Assembly (NCBI RefSeq): GCF_900142845.1
Contig: NZ_FSRU01000001.1
Location: 1,054,001-1,118,000, forward strand
Direction: 5' to 3'
Length of the DNA: 64,000 nucleotides
Source: Paraburkholderia phenazinium
GTDB taxonomy: Bacteria; Pseudomonadota; Gammaproteobacteria; Burkholderiales; Burkholderiaceae
Position 1 is the stretch's first letter. Each line of letters opens with the position of its first letter. The position numbers were made by a program, and so were the translations under genes. The notes below the pieces were generated by a model, which was not told where the DNA came from, did no database searches, and saw nothing but the letters and a program-made list of their open reading frames with translations. Shown here in pieces: positions 33,609 through 41,101 of the stretch.

Positions 33609-33624
33609 GCTTGCGTTGCGCGAT

Positions 33625-34497
33625 TTATAGCGGCGCGCCCTTGTTCTTGCCGTCTTCCGGGAAGTCCGCGCCGACGGTCGTGGCTTCCCAGGTGTCGAAA
33701 TCCTTGCGCAGGAAATCGAGCTTCTTGCGGGCCAGTTCGAGCGCGGTCTTGCCGAGCAGCAGCCGCAACGGCGGCGTGTCCGAGAGCGCGGCGTCGATGA
33801 TCGCCTGCGCGGCGCGCACCGGATCGCCCGCCTGGTTGCCGCTGCGCGCCGCGGTCTGCTTGCGGCGCTCGCCGGCGGTGGCGGCGTAATCGTCGATCTG
33901 CGTGGCGGACTGCTTGATCGACGGCCCCGCCCAGTTGGTGCGGAACGGTCCCGGCTCGACGATCAGCACGTCGATGCCGAGCGGCTTCACTTCGGTCGCG
34001 AGCGATTCCGAAATGCCTTCCACCGCGTACTTGGTGCCGTGGTAATAGCCGGTGGCCGCAAAGCTGGTGAGGCCGCCAATCGACGACACGTTGACGATCA
34101 AGCCGCTGCGTTGCTTGCGCATCACCGGCAGCACGGCCTTGGTCATGTCGACCAGGCCGAACACATTGGCCTCGAACATCTCGCGCACGGCCGCGTCTTC
34201 GCCTTCCTCGATGGCGGCCAGATAGCCGTAGCCCGCGTTATTGACCAGTACGTCGATGCGGCCGAAACGCTCCTTGGTCGCGGCGACGGCGGCGTCGATC
34301 TGCCCGCGATCGGTGACATCGAGCGGCAGGACGAGCGCCTGGCCGGCGTGACCTTCGGCGATGTCCGCGACTTTCGATGCATCGCGCGCCGTGACCACCG
34401 CGCGCCAGCCGCGTGCCAGCACCAGTTTCGCCAGTTCGCGGCCGAAGCCCGTTGAACAGCCCGTGATCAGCCAGACGGGGTTGTCTCGATTCATCAT
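33625..34497 (-). CDS. Short-chain dehydrogenase/reductase (classical SDR)
   Basis: A 290-residue oxidoreductase. WLITGCSTGFGRELAKLVLA is the GxxxGxG NAD(P)-binding loop, DVLVNNAGYGYLAAIEEGED contains the NNAG motif, and VNVSSIGG plus YYHGTKYAVEG give the catalytic Ser-Tyr-xxx-Lys. VEPGPFRTNWAG follows as usual. The length and the C-terminal extension with RLLLGKTALELARKKLDFLR resemble oxidoreductases of the 17-beta-HSD-like subgroup common in proteobacteria. GGAG is well placed for ATG 34497 (a second ATG follows at once). It is convergent with the HD-GYP-LuxR gene (16-base gap). Substrate unknown. Confidence 0.92.
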   Translation of the reverse strand: MMNRDNPVWLITGCSTGFGRELAKLVLARGWRAVVTARDASKVADIAEGHAGQALVLPLDVTDRGQIDAAVAATKERFGRIDVLVNNAGYGYLAAIEEGEDAAVREMFEANVFGLVDMTKAVLPVMRKQRSGLIVNVSSIGGLTSFAATGYYHGTKYAVEGISESLATEVKPLGIDVLIVEPGPFRTNWAGPSIKQSATQIDDYAATAGERRKQTAARSGNQAGDPVRAAQAIIDAALSDTPPLRLLLGKTALELARKKLDFLRKDFDTWEATTVGADFPEDGKNKGAPL

Positions 34498-34946
34498 TTG
34501 GGAAACTCCTGTTCGTTTTGCAAAAGCAAAGGGAGTGAATGTGCCTCACGGCATGGTGAGCCGCGACGGACACAGGTGACGGGGGCGAAAAACATGCCTG
34601 ACCGACCTCCGCTCCGCACCGGCTGCATGCGTGGTGCGTGGAGGCGTCGTTGCTGCCTTGTGCCGCAGGCGCGCCGGGTCGCTGTGCTTGCGTACGGTAC
34701 GTACGCGAAGGGCGCCTGGAGGACGACAAGATAGCCAGACTATTGTCGCTGATCTGGCGATTCGGCGTGAGAACGCTGCCATGCGTCGTGGATTGCCGCA
34801 CAGGGCGCGTTGGCCGGGGAGGGCGTGCGGTATTCGGCTCGGCGAGCTTTGATCGATAGACGCAGCGCGTGGCGGCTGCAGGGACGAACGGGCGACCGCT
34901 GGGTTGGTGCCGCTCGCGCCCAGGCGGGCGGAGAAGCGTCAGGCCG

Positions 34947-35030
34947 TCAGTGCAACACCAGCATGATGGTCGAAGCCACAACGATGATGAAGAGGCAGGC
35001 CGCGGTCAAAACGTCATACGGATAGGTCAT
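34947..35030 (-). CDS. Possible 27-residue membrane peptide
   Basis: ATG 35030 opens MTYPYDVLTAACLFIIVVAS and ends six residues later in VLH-stop after TIML; nearly all of residues 7-26 are hydrophobic, so it would be a single membrane helix with a short polar N-terminus. An AGGG at 9-base spacing is a weak ribosome site. It is too short for ordinary gene callers. A dyad GTTGACTGTCAAC lies about 60 bases upstream. It resembles in size the small subunits of membrane complexes, but no partner is nearby. Confidence 0.4.
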   Translation of the reverse strand: MTYPYDVLTAACLFIIVVASTIMLVLH

Positions 35031-35088
35031 TTTGGGTAACCCTGAACGTAGTGAATTGATGACCCAATCATAATCTCAAAATAGCGCG

Positions 35089-35101
35089 GTTGACTGTCAA
35101 C
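35089..35101. promoter_or_regulatory. Operator-like palindrome GTTGACTGTCAAC
   Basis: A perfect 6-bp dyad around a central T in an A/T-rich stretch of the intergenic region. It overlaps a TTGACA-like element on the minus strand, so a repressor bound here could block a promoter reading toward the possible small peptide gene. Confidence 0.35.
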
Positions 35102-35299
35102 GATTGCAAAATATTGGCATTGTGTGGCGTTTGTAGGCCTTCAAATTTCGTGCTTCACATTCCCGCGGAGCATGTGATCTGCACCGAAATGTCGTTTGAG
35201 GCCGGGCGGCGATTTCGCTTCAATGGAGAGACGGACAGTTGGGCCAGACGCGGCGATCGTGCTCGCGCCTGTGCGACTGGCCGTTTATCTGGAGCGTCC

Positions 35300-36232
35300 A
35301 TGTCTACTTTTGCTGAACCGTCCTTGGGATTCTCTTCGTCCTCTCCGCCCTCTCCGCTCTTGCATCCTCGCGGCACGCCCGTCCGCTCGTCCACGCCCGG
35401 CGATCGCCAGGCGGTCGTCGCAGGTCTGAGCTATCTCGCGCCCACCGCGCAAAGACCGGTCAGCTATGCCTACGATCCGCCCGCCGGCGAGCCGCGCGAA
35501 AACTGCGCCTATGTCTCGCACGCCATGCCGATCACCGACGCGCGCAGCCTGGCCGGAGGCGCCTCGATCCATCGCGAAGGCTTCGAACTATGGGACGCGC
35601 CGAGCGCCGTCAAAGACTTCTTCGACGAGGAGGCCGTGCGCTCGACCTACTACGCCGAAGCGGCCGAGCTCGCCCTCGTGGCGACCGGCGCGCAGCGGGC
35701 CTACGTATTCGATCATCTGGTGCGGCGGCGTGAACCGCGGCGCGCGGCGCTCACCTTCGGGCGGCGTGGCGAGGATGGGGTGGCGGCCGCCAACGGCCGC
35801 ATCCATAACGACTACACGGAGGCCTCAGGACGCAGCCGCCTCGCTCGTGTCCTGACCGATCCCGCGCTGGCTGCGCAGGTGCGGCGCTACAGTATCGTCA
35901 ACGTGTGGCGCTCGATCAAAGGTCCGGTGCTGGACACGCCGCTCGCCGTCTGCGATGCACGCACCGTGCTGGCGGCTGATCTGGTGAGCAGCGACGTGCG
36001 CTACCCGCGCCGCACCGGGGAAATCTACGTCGCGCTGCATTCGCCGTTGCACCGCTGGTCGTATTTCTCCGCGATGGATCGCCACGAGGCGCTGGTCTTC
36101 AAGCAGTTCGACGCGCAGATGAGCGGCGTGGCGCGCTATACGCTGCACGCGGCTTTCGATCATCCGCAGGCACCCGCCGATGCACCGCCGAGGGAAAGCA
36201 TCGAATTGCGCTGCCTGGTTGTGTACGAATGA
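35300..36232 (+). CDS. CmcJ/NvfI (AsaB/GA4-desaturase-like) family oxidoreductase
   Basis: A 310-residue protein. ATG 35300 follows GGAG by 5 bases, and the frame upstream is not protein-like. The body shows the family blocks: HNDYTEASGRSRL, IVNVWRSIKGPVLDTPLAVCD, RYPRRTGEIYVALHSPLHRW and YFSAMDRHEALVFKQFDAQ. Members of this family include CmcJ of cephamycin biosynthesis (7-alpha-hydroxylation/methoxylation) and fungal AsaB/NvfI enzymes; they are considered Fe(II)/2-oxoglutarate-type oxygenases, with conserved His residues seen here as HND and HEA. It is followed 27 bases later by a 2-hydroxychromene-2-carboxylate isomerase-like gene, so they are probably one operon in a secondary-metabolite or aromatic route. 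Substrate unknown. Confidence 0.82.
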   Translation: MSTFAEPSLGFSSSSPPSPLLHPRGTPVRSSTPGDRQAVVAGLSYLAPTAQRPVSYAYDPPAGEPRENCAYVSHAMPITDARSLAGGASIHREGFELWDAPSAVKDFFDEEAVRSTYYAEAAELALVATGAQRAYVFDHLVRRREPRRAALTFGRRGEDGVAAANGRIHNDYTEASGRSRLARVLTDPALAAQVRRYSIVNVWRSIKGPVLDTPLAVCDARTVLAADLVSSDVRYPRRTGEIYVALHSPLHRWSYFSAMDRHEALVFKQFDAQMSGVARYTLHAAFDHPQAPADAPPRESIELRCLVVYE

Positions 36233-36247
36233 GTGTGTACGAATGAA
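36220..36247 (+). repeat. 14-bp tandem duplication at the end of the CmcJ-like gene
   Basis: TGTGTACGAATGAG is followed at once by TGTGTACGAATGAA. The first copy contains the stop codon of the CmcJ-like gene and the second supplies spacing before the ribosome site (GGAG) of the next gene. It looks like a recent slippage duplication and has no coding effect. Confidence 0.75.
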
Positions 36248-36259
36248 GGAGTAAGTCCG

Positions 36260-36895
36260 ATGACCACCGCATTGTTTGACACAAGCTCGCCGGCGATCGA
36301 TTTCTGGTTCGACTTCGGCAGCAACTACAGCTACCTGAGCGTGATGCGGATCGAGGCGCAAGCCGCGCGGCATCACGTGAAGATTCGCTGGCAGCCGTTC
36401 CTGCTCGGTCCGGTGTTTCAGGCACTCGGCTTCGAGACGTCGCCGTTCGTACTGCAGAAGGAGAAGGGCGAGTACGTGTGGCAAGACATGGCGCGGCAGT
36501 GCGGCAAATATGCGCTGCCGTGGCGCAGGCCGTCGGCGTTTCCGCGTCGCGCGTTGCTGCCTCTGCGAGTGGCGATGCTGGGAGCCGACGAGCCCTGGAT
36601 CGGCGCGTTTTGCCGCGGCATCATGCGCTTGAACTTCGCGCAGGATCGCGAGATCGACTCGCCCGAGGCCGTGAGCGAGGTGCTCATGCAACAGGGACTG
36701 CCGGCGCAAAGCATCATCGCCGACGCGCTCGCCGATGCCAACAAACTGGCATTGCGCGAGCAGACCGAACGGGCGCGAGCGAAGGGTGTCTTCGGCGCGC
36801 CGACCTTCTTCGTGGGCGCGGAGATGTTCTGGGGCAATGACCGGCTGGACGATGCGCTGGCCTGTGCGGCAGGGCTGCCGCTTGCGGGCAATTGA
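36260..36895 (+). CDS. 2-Hydroxychromene-2-carboxylate isomerase family (DsbA-fold) protein
   Basis: A 211-residue thioredoxin-fold protein. IDFWFDFGSNYSYLSVMRIE is the HCCA isomerase/DsbA N-terminal strand, where the Ser of the SxxS-type active site replaces Cys, RWQPFLLGPVFQALG is the family-specific insert, and GVFGAPTFFVGAEMFWGNDRL is the cis-Pro block with the terminal helix. Enzymes of this type isomerise cis/trans ring-fission products in naphthalene and related degradation with glutathione as cofactor. GGAG precedes ATG 36260. It is downstream of the CmcJ-like gene; the LysR gene at 36944-37867 is convergent. No ring-cleavage gene is nearby, so the reaction is uncertain. Confidence 0.92.
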   Translation: MTTALFDTSSPAIDFWFDFGSNYSYLSVMRIEAQAARHHVKIRWQPFLLGPVFQALGFETSPFVLQKEKGEYVWQDMARQCGKYALPWRRPSAFPRRALLPLRVAMLGADEPWIGAFCRGIMRLNFAQDREIDSPEAVSEVLMQQGLPAQSIIADALADANKLALREQTERARAKGVFGAPTFFVGAEMFWGNDRLDDALACAAGLPLAGN

Positions 36896-36943
36896 GCGTT
36901 CGCCGTGACGCGGACGGGGCCGCCGCTCCGCCGCGTCGACGCC

Positions 36944-37867
36944 TCACCGTCTTAAACGCTGCGCCTGCGCCTCCGACTCGATCCATGCCGCGACCTGACG
37001 CACAGCGTCGCGCGAGTGGTCGTCGCCGTGGAGCAGCCAGTACGCGTGGGAGGTTTCACTTGCCGCCAGCGCGGGCGCGAGCTGGATCAACTGCTGTGTA
37101 TCGAGCAGCGGCTGGATCAGTTCGAGTCGCCCGAGCGCAATGCCGTGGCCGGCAAGCGTCGCCTGGATCACCTGGTCGTACTGGTTGAAATGCAGGACCC
37201 CTTGCGGCTTCACCTGCTGCAGACCGTGCGCGGCCAGCCAGTCGGGCCACTGCAGCCACTGATGCCGCTCATCGTCGAACTCCAGCAGCGTGTGCTGCGC
37301 GATGGCGCGCTCCGAGCGCAAGGTCTTGATGCCGAGCGACGGATGCGCCACCGGCGCGATCGATTCGCCGAACAACTGGATTGCGCCGGCGGGCGCGAGC
37401 GAGGGCGAGGTGTAGCGAATCGCCAGATCGATGCCGTCGCGGCGCAGGTCGACGAGGCCGTTGTTGGCGCTGACCCGCACATCCACGCCCGGATGGCGCT
37501 GCTGAAAGCGGCTGAGGCGCGGCAGCAGCCAAAGCCCCGTGAAGCCGATGCTGGCGCTTAACGTCACCGGGCGCGGCACGCCCGTCGTGCTGATTTCGCC
37601 GATGACATCCTGCATCTGTTGCACCGCACCGTCCGCGCTGCGAAAGAGCCGCTCGCCCTCGGCGGTGAAGCTGATGGCGCGATGGCCGCGCACCAGCAGC
37701 TTGGCGCCGATCTGTTCTTCGAGCGCATGGATTTGCCGGCTGACCGCGGACTGGGTGATGCACAGGTCTTGCGCGGCGAGGGTGATGCTCATGCGCCGTC
37801 CCACCGCGACAAAGCCGCGAATCAGTTCCAGCGAGGGCAAGCGGACGAGCGGTATTGACATTCGCAT
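36944..37867 (-). CDS. LysR-family regulator (GcvA type)
   Basis: A 307-residue regulator. RLPSLELIRGFVAVGRRMSI then QDLCITQSAVSRQIHALEEQ is the LysR winged helix-turn-helix, with the GcvA/AmpR-like RLPSL start; the effector domain starts at VTLSASIGFTGLWLLPRLSR and includes RRDGIDLAIRYTSPSLAP, typical of this subgroup. The start may be ATG 37867 or 37861; neither has a good ribosome site. It is convergent with the HCCA-isomerase-like gene and divergent from the GFA gene at 38131; the divergent GFA-GST pair is the more usual target arrangement. Confidence 0.92.
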   Translation of the reverse strand: MRMSIPLVRLPSLELIRGFVAVGRRMSITLAAQDLCITQSAVSRQIHALEEQIGAKLLVRGHRAISFTAEGERLFRSADGAVQQMQDVIGEISTTGVPRPVTLSASIGFTGLWLLPRLSRFQQRHPGVDVRVSANNGLVDLRRDGIDLAIRYTSPSLAPAGAIQLFGESIAPVAHPSLGIKTLRSERAIAQHTLLEFDDERHQWLQWPDWLAAHGLQQVKPQGVLHFNQYDQVIQATLAGHGIALGRLELIQPLLDTQQLIQLAPALAASETSHAYWLLHGDDHSRDAVRQVAAWIESEAQAQRLRR

Positions 37868-38130
37868 GGCGCATGTGAGGCTTCGATTGGACCATTGGAG
37901 CATACGCGCCGGGGTCGCGCAATCGGATGCGGAGTGTGTCGCCTGGCGGAGGCATTCGCCCGAAGCGCGAATTCAGGCTCGGGACTGACAAGACACGCCG
38001 CGACCGCACCGCGAAGCGCATCGGCAATCAGGCCAGTCATACTGACAGCACGCTGGCAGTAGCCCCTCCCTAGAATCATCCTCAAGCTCACATTCGAGCC
38101 TTTCCCATCAAGGGTTGCGGAGATTCAGCC

Positions 38131-38499
38131 ATGAAGAAGACTTATCAGGGCAGTTGCTATTGCGGCAAAGTACGTTTCGAAGCGGATATCGACGTGAATG
38201 TTGGACGTCGACGGTGCAATTGCTGGATCTGCGCGAGGCAGCGCGCCTGGGAGACGCTGGTGAAGCCGGAGGATTTTCGCCTGCTGGCCGGCGAATCCGA
38301 ACTGGGCGACTATCAGTTCGGCGCCGGCAACGGCCACCACCTGTTCTGCCGCAACTGCGGGGCTGCCAGCTTCGGACGCGGCGTGGTGGATGCAACGGGC
38401 GTCGAGTACGTATCGATTGCCGCGGGGTGCTTCGACAATGCCAATCCCGTTCTGACGCAGGGACTTCGTGCGCACGCGCGACTGGAGGCTGCGCGATGA
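38131..38499 (+). CDS. GFA (glutathione-dependent formaldehyde-activating) family zinc protein
   Basis: A 122-residue protein with the three Cys pairs that bind two zinc ions in the GFA/CENP-V fold: GSCYCGKVRF (CxC), RRCNCWICARQ (CxCxxC) and HHLFCRNCGAASFG (CxxC). Gfa of Paracoccus combines formaldehyde with glutathione, but most members have no shown activity. Here the stop overlaps the ATG of a GST-like gene (ATGA), which supports a glutathione-linked job. A LysR gene is divergent. The start ATG is 12 bases after a weak GGAG-like site (TTGCGGAGA). Confidence 0.9.
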   Translation: MKKTYQGSCYCGKVRFEADIDVNVGRRRCNCWICARQRAWETLVKPEDFRLLAGESELGDYQFGAGNGHHLFCRNCGAASFGRGVVDATGVEYVSIAAGCFDNANPVLTQGLRAHARLEAAR

Positions 38500-39137
38500 T
38501 GAGCCTCTACTTTGCGCCCTTGGCGTGTTCGCTTGCCACCCGTATTGCCTTGTACGAAGCGGGCGCGCATGTGACATATATCCAGGTCGACACCCGCACG
38601 AAGCGCTTGCGCGACGGCTCCGATTTCTATCCGGTCAGCCCGCTTGGGCAGGTGCCGGTGCTGCGTACCGAGGAGGGCTGGCTGCTGAGCGAGAACGCGG
38701 CGATTCTGCCCTACGTGGCGGATCGCTTCCCGGCCGCGCAACTGGCGCCGGCCGCCGGCACCTTGCAGCGCGCCAGATTGCAGCAATGGCTGGGTTTTAT
38801 CGGCACGGAATTGCACAAGGCGGTGTTCATTCCGCTGCTCGATTCTCACGCACCGGACGAGGTCAAACGCTATGCACGCGAGAAGGTTGCGCTGCGGATG
38901 GAGATACTGCAGAAGCAGCTTGCTGAGACCGACTATTTGCTCGATGGTTTTAGCGTAGCCGATGCCTATCTGTTCGCCGTGCTTAACTGGTCGCCCTACA
39001 CCGGTGTGGATCTGGCGGCATGGCCGGCAGTTGGCGCTCACTACAAACGGCTACTGGTGCGCGCCAGCGTCGCGGAGGCGTTGTCCGAGGAGATGGCGAT
39101 TCATCAGCAGGAGGTGACGCGGCAGGCGGCGCGCTAG
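38496..39137 (+). CDS. Glutathione S-transferase (GstA/beta-like)
   Basis: A 213-residue GST coupled to the GFA gene by a 4-base ATGA overlap. SLYFAPLACSLATRIALYEA has the Cys10-type active-site region of beta-class bacterial GSTs (xxCSLA), PLGQVPVLRTEEGWLLSENA the cis-Pro and glutathione-binding loop, and YLLDGFSVADAYLFAVLNW the N-capping box (SVADAY) of the helical domain. Beta-class GSTs bind glutathione and a range of electrophiles. Together with the zinc GFA protein this makes a small glutathione-dependent detoxification unit. Confidence 0.93.
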   Translation: MMSLYFAPLACSLATRIALYEAGAHVTYIQVDTRTKRLRDGSDFYPVSPLGQVPVLRTEEGWLLSENAAILPYVADRFPAAQLAPAAGTLQRARLQQWLGFIGTELHKAVFIPLLDSHAPDEVKRYAREKVALRMEILQKQLAETDYLLDGFSVADAYLFAVLNWSPYTGVDLAAWPAVGAHYKRLLVRASVAEALSEEMAIHQQEVTRQAAR

Positions 39138-39253
39138 CGCTCGTGCTGGCTGTGCGGGTGGTGCACTGTTTGCACGCGCCCTGGACTGAGATGAGGACTG
39201 CCTGGCGGTGGCGTGGTCGATTCCACGCCGCCGCTATGCCAAAGCGGTAATCG

Positions 39254-39511
39254 TCAACTGTCGGATTGCTGGCAGAAGCGGCGTCCCGGAATATGCGACA
39301 CCACCGCCTGAGCGATTTCGAGCGGCGTGCTTTCGGCGGGCACCACGCGGCGGCATGAGTCGGGCGTGTGCTTCATGGTCCATTCGACCAGCCGGTAAGA
39401 GCGTCCCCATGGCGGCTGCAAGGGGTCCGAGACTGTGCAGGATTGAATCTGGCGCACCCAATCGTGGCCGGGCATGGCCCGCAGATGTTCGAATACCGTA
39501 TCTTCAACCAT
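39254..39511 (-). CDS. Hypothetical protein with attenuator-like leader
   Basis: An 85-residue hydrophilic protein of no recognised family. ATG 39511 follows GAGGGA by 8 bases. It contains HLRAMPGHDWVRQIQSCTVS and WGRSYRLVEWTMKHTPDSCR and three further Cys or His residues, and ends CQQSDS. The transcript leading to it passes a strong hairpin-plus-U-run only 65 bases before the ATG, so expression may be attenuated or the gene may have its own promoter after the hairpin. Codon use looks like the neighbours. Confidence 0.5.
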   Translation of the reverse strand: MVEDTVFEHLRAMPGHDWVRQIQSCTVSDPLQPPWGRSYRLVEWTMKHTPDSCRRVVPAESTPLEIAQAVVSHIPGRRFCQQSDS

Positions 39512-39575
39512 GGTGTGTTGTTTCCCTCGCAGGAATGCGCTGCATCTCGCGATGCGCCGGCAGCATCCCCAGGAT

Positions 39576-39621
39576 AAAAAAACGCCGCCGATACTCAGGC
39601 GGCTCAACAGGGGATGTTGAG
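39576..39621 (-). terminator. Minus-strand tandem hairpin and U-run upstream of a hypothetical gene
   Basis: On the minus strand CTCAACA-TCCCC-TGTTGAG (39621-39603) is followed by GCCGCC-TGAGTATC-GGCGGC (39603-39584), a G and seven T residues. It is a textbook intrinsic terminator, but no minus-strand gene lies upstream; the next gene upstream is on the other strand. It must end a short non-coding transcript or act as an attenuator for the gene at 39254-39511. A tiny frame (MTLNIPC) starts just before the first hairpin. Confidence 0.7.
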
Positions 39622-39702
39622 TGTCATAGTTGCAGGGGAAAATTAAGCCAGACTTAAGACCACGCACAAAGAGCTGCGATTTGCGCTTTGTCGCTCGCGC
39701 GC

Positions 39703-39742
39703 TTGTATCCGTTTGCGCCCATTTGTATCCGATTGTTTCCGT
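39703..39742. promoter_or_regulatory. Helically phased 10-bp direct repeats (TTGTATCCGT)
   Basis: Decamers at 39703, 39713, 39723 and 39733 read TTGTATCCGT, TTGCGCCCAT, TTGTATCCGA, TTGTTTCCGT; the next decamer (TTCTGCCGTT) is more distant. Direct repeats with a 10-bp period on one face of the helix are typical binding sites for dimeric OmpR-type regulators. They lie 50-90 bases before the GGDEF gene start and could serve it or the minus-strand transcript. Confidence 0.55.
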
Positions 39743-39792
39743 TTCTGCCGTTTGGTGCTCCTACGCGGTGTGACCCTCAAGACCGCGTAAAA

Positions 39793-40977
39793 ATGGCCGT
39801 TATTAGAGCCGTTGGGGTTGCCGATCCCGCCTCGCCCTCGGGCTGCCTTCTCTATATCGTGACCAATCTCGCCCAAACGCCACTCTCCGACCGCCTGCGC
39901 GCGCTTGTCGATACCGTGCAGCACAACGAGCGCACGTTGCGCCGCTTCCAGGATGTGGAGTTACGCCTGATCGGTGCGCAGGATTTCGCTTCGTTTCTCG
40001 ATACGCTGTTTGTCCACTTGCCGCAGGAATTCGCGCTTGCGAGCGTGAGCGTCTGGCTCGACGACCGCGCGCCGATGTTGCGCGATCTGCTCGAACCGGC
40101 CGCCCTGCGCGCGCTCGACCAGCATCGCCTGAAAACCAGCCGCGAGGGTGGGCTGGCGGCTTCACGCCTATGCGAGACGGGTCGGCCCTGGCTTGGGCGC
40201 GTCGGCGAGATGGACGCGGTCTCGTGTGCGACGTTTTTCGACGATGCCGCCATGCCGGCCAGTGCGATCGTGTTGCCGCTGGCGGCGGGCAGGAAGGTCT
40301 CCGGCTATCTTTGTCTCGGCAGCCAGGATTCGGCGCGCTTCGGCGTCGGTATGGCGACCGATATTCTCGAACGCTTCGCCAGCATCGTCACGGCCAGTCT
40401 CGACAATGTCGCTCACCGCGAGCGGCTGAAGCAACTCGGCATGACCGATTCGCTCACCGGACTTTCCAATCGCCGCTATTTCGATGAACGGCTGCGCGAG
40501 GAAATCCAGCGGGCAGCGCGTTATTCGGTGCCGGTGGCGTGCCTCTTTATCGATGTCGATTGTTTCAAGCGGATCAACGATACCTACGGCCATTTAACCG
40601 GCGACCGCGCGCTCGCAGCGGTGGCCGCCTGTGTGCGCCAGCAGGTGCGGCTCGGCGACACGCTCGCGCGCTACGGCGGCGAGGAATTTGCCGCGCTGCT
40701 ACAAGGGGACCGCTCCGACGCGCTGATTGCCGCCGAGCGCGTGCGCCATGCAGTCGAACGGCTCGATCTGCAGGACGACAACGGCGAGCGGATTGCGTTG
40801 ACGGTCTCGATCGGCGTGGCGGCACGCACGATTGTGGGCGGTGGGCATGATGCGGCCGCGCAGGGCCAGTCGCTGATCGAAGCCGCGGATCGCGCGATGT
40901 ATCAGGCGAAGAACAAGGGCCGTAACCGGGTTGAAGTGCTCGGCGACGATGTGCGCGAAGGCGGCGATAAGGCATGA
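39793..40977 (+). CDS. Diguanylate cyclase, N-terminal DUF484/GAF-like plus GGDEF domain
   Basis: A 394-residue cytosolic signalling protein. Residues about 35-220 form a DUF484/GAF-like sensory region (RRFQDVELRLIGAQDFASFL, then IVLPLAAGRKVSGYLCLGS). Residues about 225-385 are the GGDEF domain: MTDSLTGLSNRRYFDERLRE, LFIDVDCFKRINDTYGHLTG and the active-site ARYGGEEFAALL (GGEEF). RLGD five residues before GGEEF matches the RxxD inhibitory site, so feedback by c-di-GMP is expected. It should synthesise c-di-GMP. The start is uncertain: ATG 39793 has no ribosome site. No phosphodiesterase is adjacent. Confidence 0.93.
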   Translation: MAVIRAVGVADPASPSGCLLYIVTNLAQTPLSDRLRALVDTVQHNERTLRRFQDVELRLIGAQDFASFLDTLFVHLPQEFALASVSVWLDDRAPMLRDLLEPAALRALDQHRLKTSREGGLAASRLCETGRPWLGRVGEMDAVSCATFFDDAAMPASAIVLPLAAGRKVSGYLCLGSQDSARFGVGMATDILERFASIVTASLDNVAHRERLKQLGMTDSLTGLSNRRYFDERLREEIQRAARYSVPVACLFIDVDCFKRINDTYGHLTGDRALAAVAACVRQQVRLGDTLARYGGEEFAALLQGDRSDALIAAERVRHAVERLDLQDDNGERIALTVSIGVAARTIVGGGHDAAAQGQSLIEAADRAMYQAKNKGRNRVEVLGDDVREGGDKA

Positions 40978-41020
40978 TGCGCACGGGCGTCCTGCAGGCG
41001 CTCTGAAGACTGTGGCCCCT

Positions 41021-41041
41021 GGTATCCCCCCAGGGGGTATC
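41021..41041. promoter_or_regulatory. CsoR/RcnR-type operator 1
   Basis: GGTATCCCCCCAGGGGGTATC is a G/C-tract palindrome flanked by TAT, the form recognised by CsoR/RcnR-family repressors. It lies 61 bases before the repressor start. Confidence 0.75.
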
Positions 41042-41074
41042 AACCGCTAGCCCAATCATGACATGTTGACACAA

Positions 41075-41092
41075 CCTATCCCCCTGGATAGG
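41075..41092. promoter_or_regulatory. CsoR/RcnR-type operator 2
   Basis: CCTATCC-CCCT-GGATAGG, a 7-bp dyad with a C-tract centre, just before the repressor ATG. With operator 1 it brackets the likely promoter (TTGACA near 41066), so repression of the repressor-exporter operon from both sides is probable. Confidence 0.7.
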
Positions 41093-41101
41093 ATGCGTCT
41101 C

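Larger units (their letters stand above)
34498..35299. other. Long intergenic region with palindromes and one possible tiny gene
   Basis: About 800 bases between divergent genes. It contains an inverted repeat GCGTACG-GTA-CGTACGC (34690-34706), a palindrome GTTGACTGTCAAC (35089-35101) and a 27-codon hydrophobic frame on the minus strand (34947-35030, listed separately). Base composition drops toward A/T between 35040 and 35160, where a promoter for one or both flanking genes probably lies. No other coding signal is visible. Confidence 0.4.

Noticed and set aside
39138..39253. Possible gene between the GST and the 85-aa hypothetical gene
   Set aside because: The only frame is short, Arg/Trp/His-rich, overlaps the GST stop in another frame and has no start signal.
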